Source: an uncultured Marvinbryantia sp. (GTDB taxonomy: Bacteria; Bacillota; Clostridia; Lachnospirales; Lachnospiraceae). Taken from it: a stretch of DNA of 58,199 bases. The stretch spans positions 1 to 58,199 of the forward strand of contig NZ_CAJKOX010000030.1 in assembly GCF_905201705.1 (NCBI RefSeq). The letters are read 5' to 3'. The notes below the pieces were generated by a model, which had not been told where the DNA came from, searched no databases, and worked only from the letters and a program-made list of their open reading frames with translations. The translations under genes were made by a program, and so were the position numbers. Positions 33,027-41,636 of this stretch are shown here, in pieces (the first letter of the stretch is position 1; every line of letters starts with the position of its first letter).

Positions 33027-33884
33027 CTACCGTGTGATATCCCTGTGTTCTATTTTAACGCCGTACTCCGTCTCATCCGCAAGCTGTTCGTAAAGCTTAT
33101 TTGCGATCGTCACCGAGCGGTGCTTGCCGCCCGTACAGCCCACGCCGATCACCAGACAGTTCTTCCCCTCCAGCACATAGTTGGGGATCAGAAACTTCAC
33201 CATATCCGTGAGCTTCTCAAGAAATACGCTCGCCTGACTGCAGTTCATCACATACTCCTGCACCGGCAGATCGTTGCCCGTCTGCGTCTTTAATTCATCC
33301 ACATAATAGGGATTGGGCAGAAAACGCACGTCAAACACCAGATCCGCGTCCGCCGGAATCCCGTACTTAAAACCGAACGACAGGATCGTCACTACCATAT
33401 TTTTAAATTCCTGATTCTGCACAAAAATCTGATTTAATTTCTGCACCAGATCGCGGATGAGCAGCTTGCTGGTATCGATGATATAATCCGCTTTCTTTTT
33501 TAAAAACGCAAGCTGTCTGCGCTCCTCCTCGATGCCCTGATCGATGCGGCGGTCGCCCGTCATCGGATGCACGCGCCGCGTCTCCTTATAACGCTTGATC
33601 AGCGTCTGATCCGAAGCGTCCATAAACAGTATCTCATACGCATAACCGGATTTCTCCATCTGCTCCAGATGACCGCCGATCTCCTGCAGCCCGTTTCCGT
33701 TGCGGATGTCGATACCGATCGCCGCCTTTGTAATCTCTGTGCTCTGTGTGTACACCAGATCCACAAATGTCGGCAGCAGCGCGATCGGGAGATTATCCAC
33801 ACAGTAATATCCCAGATCCTCCAGTATTTTCAATGCGCTTACCTTTCCGGCACCCGACATGCCGGTCACGATTACAAGTCTCAT
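33027..33884 (-). CDS. rapZ: RNase adapter RapZ / nucleotide-binding YvcJ
   Basis: 285 residues from the ATG at 33884 (GGGAG 7 bases upstream); upstream in-frame codons to 33986 lack a ribosome site. The N-terminal P-loop is VTGMSGAGKVSALKILEDLG, and VDNLPIALLP, FLDAS-like FMDAS, TRRVHPM, the SFGFKYG motif and the C-terminal GCTGGKHRSV are standard. Binds nucleotides and, in Gram-negatives, GlcN6P; in Firmicutes linked to competence and cell-wall supply. Same operon as murB and whiA. Confidence 0.95.
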   Translation of the reverse strand: MRLVIVTGMSGAGKVSALKILEDLGYYCVDNLPIALLPTFVDLVYTQSTEITKAAIGIDIRNGNGLQEIGGHLEQMEKSGYAYEILFMDASDQTLIKRYKETRRVHPMTGDRRIDQGIEEERRQLAFLKKKADYIIDTSKLLIRDLVQKLNQIFVQNQEFKNMVVTILSFGFKYGIPADADLVFDVRFLPNPYYVDELKTQTGNDLPVQEYVMNCSQASVFLEKLTDMVKFLIPNYVLEGKNCLVIGVGCTGGKHRSVTIANKLYEQLADETEYGVKIEHRDITR

Positions 33885-33995
33885 CTGTCGTCTCCCTCTC
33901 TTCACAGCTCTTATCCGGTTATTGTTCACTCCGTTCACAGTAGCCGTATCCATGCTGCTGTCCGCAGTCCTCATTCGCCTGCTCATTTCTTATCA

Positions 33996-34898
33996 TCAGA
34001 ATTCCCCGAGCCGCTTTACCTCCGGCTCCAGGCGGACGCCAAATTTTTTCTCCACGGTATCCTGCACCGCTTCCATCAGCGCCATCACATCCGCCGCCGT
34101 CGCGCCGCCCTTGTTAATAACAAACCCGCAGTGCTTCTCAGAAACCTGCGCCCCGCCGACAGAAAAGCCGCGAAGTCCGGCATCCATGATCAGCTTGCCC
34201 GCAAAATACCCCTCCGGGCGCTTAAAGGTGCTTCCGGCGCTCGGATATTCGAGCGGCTGCTTTGTGACACGCCTCTCCTTCAGCTCCTCCATGCGCGCCG
34301 CAATTTCCGCGCGCACGCCGCGCTGCAGGGAAAGCTTCGCCTCCGTCACCACGTAGCCTCTGCGGGCAATGATGCTTGTGCGGTAGCCCATCTCCAGCTC
34401 ACTGTTCGCCAGAGTAAGAAACGCCCCGTTTTCGTCCAGCACCGTAACACCGGAAACGACATCCTTCATCTCGCCGCCGTAGGCTCCGGCGTTCATCACA
34501 ACGGCTCCGCCGATGGTCCCCGGAATCCCGGCCGCAAATTCAAACCCGGTAAGCTCCGCGTCAAGAATGCGCTTTGCCGCCAGCGAATTGATCACGCCCG
34601 CCTGCAGCGTCACCGTCTCTCCTTCGATGGAAATATCCTGGAAATTCTTAAAAAGCTGGATGACCACTCCGCGCACACCCTTATCTCCCACCAGAAGATT
34701 GCTGCCGTTGCCGATGATATGCCACGGCACCTGCTCCTTCCGGCAGAAATCGATCACCGCGGCGAGCTCCTCCCGGCTGTGCGGCAGCACAAAGTAATCC
34801 GCCGGACCGCCGATGCGAAAGGTCGTATGCCTGCTCATCGGCTCCTGCTCACGCACGTTTTCCGCTCCTGCTATCTCGCATAATCTCTGATAAATCAT
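33996..34898 (-). CDS. murB: UDP-N-acetylenolpyruvoylglucosamine reductase
   Basis: 300 residues of the type II short MurB. FAD-binding marks are HTTFRIGGPADYF and IGNGSNLLVGDKGVRG; GIPGTIGGAVVMNAGAYGGEM and the catalytic-Ser loop YPSAGSTFKRP are present, as is the acidic C-terminal EVKRLG. NADPH reduces UDP-GlcNAc-enolpyruvate to UDP-MurNAc. GGGAGG precedes the ATG. It starts 12 bases after the GtrA-YfhO gene. Housekeeping cell-wall synthesis. Confidence 0.95.
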   Translation of the reverse strand: MIYQRLCEIAGAENVREQEPMSRHTTFRIGGPADYFVLPHSREELAAVIDFCRKEQVPWHIIGNGSNLLVGDKGVRGVVIQLFKNFQDISIEGETVTLQAGVINSLAAKRILDAELTGFEFAAGIPGTIGGAVVMNAGAYGGEMKDVVSGVTVLDENGAFLTLANSELEMGYRTSIIARRGYVVTEAKLSLQRGVRAEIAARMEELKERRVTKQPLEYPSAGSTFKRPEGYFAGKLIMDAGLRGFSVGGAQVSEKHCGFVINKGGATAADVMALMEAVQDTVEKKFGVRLEPEVKRLGEF

Positions 34899-34910
34899 GA
34901 AAACCTCCCT

Positions 34911-37871
34911 TTAAACCGCAGCCTGGGCAAGCTGCTCCTTCTTTTCGCCGCGCGCCTGCAGTCTGCCCTCCACGTAGCAGCTCAAAAGAAACAGCGCCAC
35001 GCAGACCAGCGACAGAATGCTTCCCAGCCACAGTCCCGCCGGGGTGAACGTCATGAAAATTTCATGGTCGCCCGGCTGCAGATCCAGCCCCATCAGCGCC
35101 TCGCCCACGCGGTATGTTTCCGTCTCAACGCCGTCGACAAGTACCTTCCAGCCCTCATCATAAGGAATCGTCAGGAGCAGCGTGCCTGCCTCGTCCACAT
35201 GGATGGTCCCGGAAAGCTGGTTGCCGGATTCCTGCACATTTTCAAGCTGATTTGCCGCCAGCTTCTCATAGACCGCCTGGTACTCCTCATCCGTGCAGGT
35301 ATAGACGCGCACCGGCACCGGCGACTCCTTTCCTTCCTTATATTTAATGGTGATATTCGCCTTGCTCGCCTCGCCCTCCTCTGTGACCGTACCGAGATTA
35401 AAGACGTTTTTCGTATAATTATTGATGGTCTTTTCGTACTGCGGCGTCTTGATGGTGATGCTCTCCACATTCTCCGTGAATTCAATGTATGTCTGCTCTC
35501 CCGGATGCAGGCGGATGATATAGGTCGGTCCCTCCTCCAGGGAATACGCCTCACGCAGCGTGTAGAAGAAATCCACACCGGTCGCAAGCACAGCGAAATC
35601 ATCCTGTACCTTCATCGGCAGCCGGTCATTGATATCCCAGTTTTTGATATCTGTGGAAACCATGAAGCCGACCGACAGCGCCCCCTCGTTCTTATAGAGT
35701 GTGAGCGGTTCCTCATAATCCACCTTTTCCATCTGATAGAGCGTGTCGCCGCCCGATTTTGAAACGACGTAGCGGACGCCGAACACATCGTTAAACAGCT
35801 TTGTCACGCCGTTGTAGCCGGTCTTGTTTGTGCGCGCCTCCATGCCGATACTGCGGCACAGATTGACAGTCGCCTCCGGCATCGTCGAGGAAAACAGCAC
35901 CAGTCCGTTTGCGCCCATAAACATATTTTCATTGCGCATCCGCTGGCTGTCGATCTCGCTGCGGTAGAAGCCGTCGTCGCCGTCCTCCTGCCGCGCGATC
36001 ATCGTCTGATACGCCTTCTGCTCATTCACATAGGTGCTTCTGCCGACGGTTCCGTTCATGCAGACGCCGTAAATGCCGGTAGCGGCCATCTCCGCCGACA
36101 TCAGCGTGATCAGTATGGTTTTCACCACGGCAAAGCCGCGCGCAAGCCCCTGCAGAAGGAGCAGCAGAATGCCGTACACTGCGAGCAGCGAAAGCGTGGT
36201 CACATAAACATACCGCTCCCGCTCTCCGACATTTGCGTACATACAGTATGCGGTAAAGGCAACCGGAATGATCCAGGACAGTGCCAGCCGCCAGACATCG
36301 AGCCTGCGGATATGACGAAGAGCGTCAAAGCCCATCACCAGGATCAGACCGATGTAAATAAACGCGAAACGGTTCGGAAGACCGTTCTGCGTGTGGAAGC
36401 CGTGCCAGATGAAATTCAGCATATTAAAATTCATGCTTAAAAGCAGCAGCCCCGCCAGCACGACCTTCGACAGTCGCTCCTTAAAGCTTAATTCCTTATC
36501 TAAAATATATAATATGATCAGAATTAAAATGATCACGCCGCAGTAAATATTAACGCCCGACTGATCATCATAAATATTGATCGGCTCGACCAGCGCAAAA
36601 TGCCCGGTCCACTGCGTGGTGCCGTCGGTGTAGAATTTAATTTTTGATGGAAAGCTGCCGTCCGCTGACTCCGTCATTCTAAGCGCAAGGTACGCCGGAA
36701 TCAGCACCAGCGCCGCCATGCCGCCGCCAAGGAGCGCATACCACGCAAAACGCAGCCCGGAAACAAAAAACTTTTTTATTTCAAACTTCCGCGCCGCGAT
36801 CCAGTTTACCAGAAAATACAGGCAGGAAAACAGGCACAGCATGTAGCCGATATAGTAGTTGCAGTATACGCCGTAAAACAGGGCGCCCGCAAACAGCTTT
36901 CCGCTCTTTCCCGCGCAGATGCGCTCGATGCCCATCATCACGAGCGGGAGCACCATCACGCTGTCCAGCCACATGATATTAAAATAGTAGCCGATCATAA
37001 AGGCGCTGAGGGCATACATGCAGGCAAACGGAACCGGCAGGTAGTCTCTCCCCCCGCCGCGCTCGGAAAGGTACCAGGCAAACGCCGCCCCTGAGAGGGC
37101 GATCTTCAGCAAAATAAGGTACGCCATGAAATCCATAACGTGCTCCATGGAAACCGCCGTCAGCAGGAAATTGAAAGGGCTTGCCAGGTAGTAGGCAAGC
37201 GTCGCCCACATATTATAGCCAAGCCCGCCGCCGAAGGAATACAGAAGCGACTCACTGTTTGTCAGCTTCTGCTGGAAATCCGTGAAAAACGGCAGGTACT
37301 GGTGCAGGGAATCAATGATCAGCACGCCGTGGTCGCCGAACGGATACACCCCGTTGGCGATATAGGCGATCAGCATCGTCACCGCCGGAATCGCAAAGGA
37401 TATCCCGATGCACTTCTTTTTGCGCATGGCGATCCGCCGCTCCTGGTAGCTGTATTCTGTCTTTTTCTCCTTAAATACAAACACCTTGCTGAACACAAAA
37501 TTGAGCGTCAGCACCACAAACTGGATCAGAAGCTTCGCCAGCATATCATTCATGCCCCAGACGCTGCTTAAGAGCACCGTGCCGAAGATTTCGATAAACA
37601 TGGTGATCGCACGCATCCCGACAAAGCTTACCATCTCAGCAAGCAGTTCGCGCACACCGTGCGTCCTGCTCTCAAATACGAAAATCTTATTCACTGCATA
37701 GGCAAATAAAATCGACAGCAGGATGGAAAAAAAGTTTGCCTTTGTGACGTCCACGGAAAAAATCGTCCGCAGGATAAAGTAACTGACAAAGTTTACTCCC
37801 GTGGTGCATCCCCCGAAGAAGATGTAACGCACGACCTTGTTATAGTATAGCTTTTTGATAAATTCCGACAT
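34911..37871 (-). CDS. GtrA-YfhO fusion membrane protein
   Basis: 986 residues. Residues about 1-135 are a GtrA-like four-helix domain (YYNKVVRYIFFGGCTTGVNF...), then RRIAMRKKKC starts a YfhO-like multi-helix protein (about 12 helices to 580), ending in a soluble outside domain (580-940) and a last helix. GtrA proteins carry lipid-linked sugars across the membrane; YfhO proteins are GT-C-type, probably glycosylating lipoteichoic acid. A fusion joins flippase-like and transferase-like parts. GAGGAG precedes the ATG. It sits between addA and murB. Confidence 0.85.
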   Translation of the reverse strand: MSEFIKKLYYNKVVRYIFFGGCTTGVNFVSYFILRTIFSVDVTKANFFSILLSILFAYAVNKIFVFESRTHGVRELLAEMVSFVGMRAITMFIEIFGTVLLSSVWGMNDMLAKLLIQFVVLTLNFVFSKVFVFKEKKTEYSYQERRIAMRKKKCIGISFAIPAVTMLIAYIANGVYPFGDHGVLIIDSLHQYLPFFTDFQQKLTNSESLLYSFGGGLGYNMWATLAYYLASPFNFLLTAVSMEHVMDFMAYLILLKIALSGAAFAWYLSERGGGRDYLPVPFACMYALSAFMIGYYFNIMWLDSVMVLPLVMMGIERICAGKSGKLFAGALFYGVYCNYYIGYMLCLFSCLYFLVNWIAARKFEIKKFFVSGLRFAWYALLGGGMAALVLIPAYLALRMTESADGSFPSKIKFYTDGTTQWTGHFALVEPINIYDDQSGVNIYCGVIILILIILYILDKELSFKERLSKVVLAGLLLLSMNFNMLNFIWHGFHTQNGLPNRFAFIYIGLILVMGFDALRHIRRLDVWRLALSWIIPVAFTAYCMYANVGERERYVYVTTLSLLAVYGILLLLLQGLARGFAVVKTILITLMSAEMAATGIYGVCMNGTVGRSTYVNEQKAYQTMIARQEDGDDGFYRSEIDSQRMRNENMFMGANGLVLFSSTMPEATVNLCRSIGMEARTNKTGYNGVTKLFNDVFGVRYVVSKSGGDTLYQMEKVDYEEPLTLYKNEGALSVGFMVSTDIKNWDINDRLPMKVQDDFAVLATGVDFFYTLREAYSLEEGPTYIIRLHPGEQTYIEFTENVESITIKTPQYEKTINNYTKNVFNLGTVTEEGEASKANITIKYKEGKESPVPVRVYTCTDEEYQAVYEKLAANQLENVQESGNQLSGTIHVDEAGTLLLTIPYDEGWKVLVDGVETETYRVGEALMGLDLQPGDHEIFMTFTPAGLWLGSILSLVCVALFLLSCYVEGRLQARGEKKEQLAQAAV

Positions 37872-37883
37872 TCTCTCGACTCC

Positions 37884-40800
37884 TCATTTGCCTTCCGCTT
37901 TCCCGCCAAGCGTGCGGTCCAGGCAGAAGGAATAAATCAGCTTTTCACTGACCGGAAGATGCGTAAGGCGCATCAGCGCGGTCTCATAATAGTCTAATTG
38001 TACCGCATATTTGCGATGGAGGGAAGATGCTTCTTCAGATTTCACAAAATCCGTCTTGTAATCGACCAGCACAATGTGCCCGTCCTCGACAAAATAGGCG
38101 TCGATGATCCCCTGGATGAGCACCTGACTGCCAACGTCCCACTCCGGACGGATATCCCCCGCCGGAACGGAAAGCACAAACTGCTGCTCGCGGAAAAGCT
38201 CTCCGCGCACCGCCGCCTGCGCCATCCGGCGCGCCAGCGGATGCTTTAAAAAAGCAATGATTTTTCTGCGGATGATCAGCCCCACCTCGTCCGCCTTTAA
38301 GTGTCCCGCCCGCTGCAGGCGATCGATTTCCGCATTTAAAAGCTCCGGCAGCTTTTCCTGTCTGCCGTTATCCGCAAAGAGCGTAAAATCCAGACACTCC
38401 ATCAATTTATGATAAATGGTGCCGCGCGCCGCGCCCGACACCTCGCTTTTCTCCTTTAAAAATTCCGGGATCAGCGGAACCGGCGGCAATTCCTCGTACA
38501 GCGCCGCCCCGTCCTCGCGCTCGTCAAACTGTGCAAACTTTTTCAGCTCCGAGACGCTCACCTTCGCCGGAATCCTTCCCTCCTTCCCGTAAGCATAACA
38601 GAAAGAGAGATTTTCTGCAAGCCGCCTGGCCGCTTTCTTATCAAATACCGCCTCCGGCGAGAGTGACAGCAGCTCTTCCTTTGTCATATGAAGCGTTTCC
38701 TGGCGCTGCTTCTCCGCTCCGACCAGCTCCTGCACCTGTATCCTTTTTACCTGGCAGAAAATTTCCCGTGAAAACAACGGGTGCCTGTGGTCCTGGTATA
38801 TGCCATATTCCTCCGCCAGCGGCGCAAAGCACTGATTGCGCAGCAGGGACGGGATCAGCCAGTCCAGATAAGTCGCCGCGTGCGCACGCTGCGTAAAGGG
38901 AAGCACGACGTCTGCTCTCCGGCAGACCTGCCCCCACTTTGGGAGCTTATCCTCCAGCTTCGTGACGGTTCCCGTCAGGATCAGCTTTTCCTTTGCGCGC
39001 GTAAGCGCCACATAGAGGACCCGCAGCTCCTCGCCGAGATTTTCCTGCACCGTATATCTTTTTATAAAGCGCTTTAAAAGCGTGGCGCTCCGCGTGCGCA
39101 GCTCCGGGTCCACCCGGTCGCAGCCGATGCCGAAATCCGCATTCATTACCACACTCCCGCGCGCGTCCGACTGGTTCATCTGCTTGCCCATTCCGCAGAC
39201 AAACACGATCGGAAATTCCAGACCTTTACTCTTGTGGATGCTCAAAATACGCACAGCGTTTCCCTGCTCCCCGGTCGCAGCCTCACCGAAATCCACATCG
39301 TACCTGTGCAGGTTTTCAATGTAGCGCACGAAGTTGTACAAACCCCGGTAGCTTCCGCTCTCGTAGGCGATCGCTTTCTCCACCAGCATATCAAGGTTTG
39401 CCCTGCGCTGGCTGCCGCCCGGCATCGCCGCGGCATAAGCGGCATAGCCTGTTTTTTCATAAATATACCACAAAAGCTCGTGGATCGGCGTATAGATGGC
39501 TCTTCTGCGGAAATCCGCCAGCATCGCAAAAAAGTCTGCCAGCGATTCCTCCTGCATACACGCCTCGTAAAACGGCAGCCGCGGATGGGCGCTGCGGATG
39601 GCGGCAAGCTCGCCGCCGGAAAGCCCGCCGATCGGCGAGTGCAGCACTGCCGTCAGCGGAATGTCCTGCTGCGGATTGTCGATGATGCGAAGAAGCGAAA
39701 GCACCGTCTGCACCTCGGTCGTGGAAAAATAGCCGGTGCGCGAGCCGGTATGCGCCGGAATATCCATGTCCGTCAGCACCTTCGCAAACGGTTCCGCCCA
39801 TCCCTGAATGGTGCGCAGTAAAATAACGATGTCGCCGTACTGCGCCGTCCGGTAGGCGCCCTGCTCCTTATCCCACACAAGCTCCTTTCCCACGATCTCA
39901 CGGATCCGCTGCGCGACAGCCGCAGCCTCCAGTTCCCGCGACGATTCCTCCGGTTTTTCGTCCTCCTCTGTCGCATCCGCGTCGATCAGCAGCACCTCGG
40001 TATCCCGGAAAGCCGCGTTGTCCCCGGGCGCGAACCTGGCTCCCGGATAGAGCGCCGCCGCGTCGTCGTACTCCACATTGCCAAGATGCTTTTCCATCAT
40101 CTGCTCAAACAGGAAATTTACAAAGGTAAGCACCTGACTGCGGCTGCGAAAGTTCTGATGCAGGTCGATGCGCCGCTGCGGTGCATCCTTTTCTCCAACG
40201 CGGTAGGTGTCATATTTTTCCATGAAAAGCTCCGGACGCGCCAGACGGAAACGGTAAATGCTCTGCTTGACGTCTCCCACCATGAACAGATTATGTCCGC
40301 CGCTGTATTTTTTTGAAATACTGCCAAGGATCATTTCCTGCACCAGGTTGCTGTCCTGGTATTCATCGATCAGGATTTCCTCATAGTGGGCGGCGAGATC
40401 CTCCGCCACCGGCGTCGGACAAATCCCGCCTTCTTCGCGCTTCACGAGGATCTGCAGCGCAAAATGCTCCAGATCGTTGAAATCCATCATGTTTTTCTTT
40501 ATCTTTTCCGCGGCGTAACGGTCGGCAAAACGGTCCGCAAATTCCGTGATGCCGGAGACGACGGGCGCGCATTCCTTCATCGCCGCAATGATCTCCTCCG
40601 CAGAGGCATAATAAAATTCGCTGCGCAGATCCTCCACCGCCTTTTTATAGCCGTCGCGCATATTCTTTACCTGCTGCTTCTTTTCCTCCGAGACGGAAGC
40701 ATCCTTCTTTGCGGACAGACGCGCCCAGGAGATATTCTGCAGCTTAATGCATCGCCCTGAATAGGTCTTCGCCTTCAGAATATCATCTATCAGCCGTATA

Positions 40801-41588
40801 TCCTCCTGCAGCGCGTCACTGTAGGTATAGGGGCCGTACATGCTCTCTGCCTCTGCAAGCGCCATCTTTGCCTGCTCACGCACGTCCTCTAAAATCTTTT
40901 CGGACATCTGCTGCATCTGCTGCACCCACATTGTCTTTTCAAAATCCTCTTCCGTCAGATAATAGGCGCTCCGGCACTCCCGCAGCCACTCCCTTGGGAA
41001 CGGAAAGCTCATGGAAAACTGATAGAGCGCGAGGGCGATCCCCGCCAGCGCCGTGTCGTCACGCCCCGGCGCCAGACACTCCGCCATCCGCCGGAAGCTG
41101 TCGTCCTTTTGGGCGTAGGCTTCCTCGATCAGCTTCTCCATCACGTCATTCTGCAGCAGCTTCTGTTCGCCCTCATCCGCCACACGAAGCCCCGGATCGA
41201 GGTCGATCGTATGGAAATGGTTGCGGATCACATACTGACAAAAGCTGTGGATGGTAGTGATCTGCGCATTCGAAAGCAGGGAGACCTGCCGCTGCAGGTG
41301 CTCCAGAAGGCGTTCGTCTTCCTCCGTCTCCGCCTGGAATCCCTCGATCTTCTGCTCGATCGCCACGCGAATGCGGTCCTTCATCTCCCCTGCCGCCGCA
41401 TTCGTGAAGGTCACGATCAGCAGCCGGTCGATATCCCGCGGATGCTCCCGGTCCGTCAGCATCGACAAAATACGTTCCACGAGAACTGCCGTCTTGCCGG
41501 AGCCGGCCGCCGCCGATACCAGCAGGTCGCAGCCGCGCGCGTCGATCACCTGCTGCTGGTCGTCTGTCCATTTTACGTTCACGCTCAT
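37884..41588 (-). CDS. addA: ATP-dependent helicase/nuclease subunit A
   Basis: 1234 residues from the ATG at 41588 (AGGAGG 9 bases before); an ATG at 41609 overlaps that ribosome site. UvrD-type helicase: Walker A SAAAGSGKTAVLVERIL at the start, DEYQDSN (motif II), GDVKQSIYRFRLA, and VALTRAKEKL near 860. The C-terminal RecB-type nuclease has LVDYKTDFV. Works with AddB in double-strand break repair and Chi recognition. Same operon as addB, 48 bases apart. Confidence 0.96.
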   Translation of the reverse strand: MSVNVKWTDDQQQVIDARGCDLLVSAAAGSGKTAVLVERILSMLTDREHPRDIDRLLIVTFTNAAAGEMKDRIRVAIEQKIEGFQAETEEDERLLEHLQRQVSLLSNAQITTIHSFCQYVIRNHFHTIDLDPGLRVADEGEQKLLQNDVMEKLIEEAYAQKDDSFRRMAECLAPGRDDTALAGIALALYQFSMSFPFPREWLRECRSAYYLTEEDFEKTMWVQQMQQMSEKILEDVREQAKMALAEAESMYGPYTYSDALQEDIRLIDDILKAKTYSGRCIKLQNISWARLSAKKDASVSEEKKQQVKNMRDGYKKAVEDLRSEFYYASAEEIIAAMKECAPVVSGITEFADRFADRYAAEKIKKNMMDFNDLEHFALQILVKREEGGICPTPVAEDLAAHYEEILIDEYQDSNLVQEMILGSISKKYSGGHNLFMVGDVKQSIYRFRLARPELFMEKYDTYRVGEKDAPQRRIDLHQNFRSRSQVLTFVNFLFEQMMEKHLGNVEYDDAAALYPGARFAPGDNAAFRDTEVLLIDADATEEDEKPEESSRELEAAAVAQRIREIVGKELVWDKEQGAYRTAQYGDIVILLRTIQGWAEPFAKVLTDMDIPAHTGSRTGYFSTTEVQTVLSLLRIIDNPQQDIPLTAVLHSPIGGLSGGELAAIRSAHPRLPFYEACMQEESLADFFAMLADFRRRAIYTPIHELLWYIYEKTGYAAYAAAMPGGSQRRANLDMLVEKAIAYESGSYRGLYNFVRYIENLHRYDVDFGEAATGEQGNAVRILSIHKSKGLEFPIVFVCGMGKQMNQSDARGSVVMNADFGIGCDRVDPELRTRSATLLKRFIKRYTVQENLGEELRVLYVALTRAKEKLILTGTVTKLEDKLPKWGQVCRRADVVLPFTQRAHAATYLDWLIPSLLRNQCFAPLAEEYGIYQDHRHPLFSREIFCQVKRIQVQELVGAEKQRQETLHMTKEELLSLSPEAVFDKKAARRLAENLSFCYAYGKEGRIPAKVSVSELKKFAQFDEREDGAALYEELPPVPLIPEFLKEKSEVSGAARGTIYHKLMECLDFTLFADNGRQEKLPELLNAEIDRLQRAGHLKADEVGLIIRRKIIAFLKHPLARRMAQAAVRGELFREQQFVLSVPAGDIRPEWDVGSQVLIQGIIDAYFVEDGHIVLVDYKTDFVKSEEASSLHRKYAVQLDYYETALMRLTHLPVSEKLIYSFCLDRTLGGKAEGK

Positions 41589-41636
41589 ATCTTCCCGCCT
41601 CCTGCTCATTGAGATTCACAAAAAACAATCTGCCGC

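Noticed and set aside
33567..34883. 438-codon frame on the plus strand
   Set aside because: Antisense to rapZ and murB.
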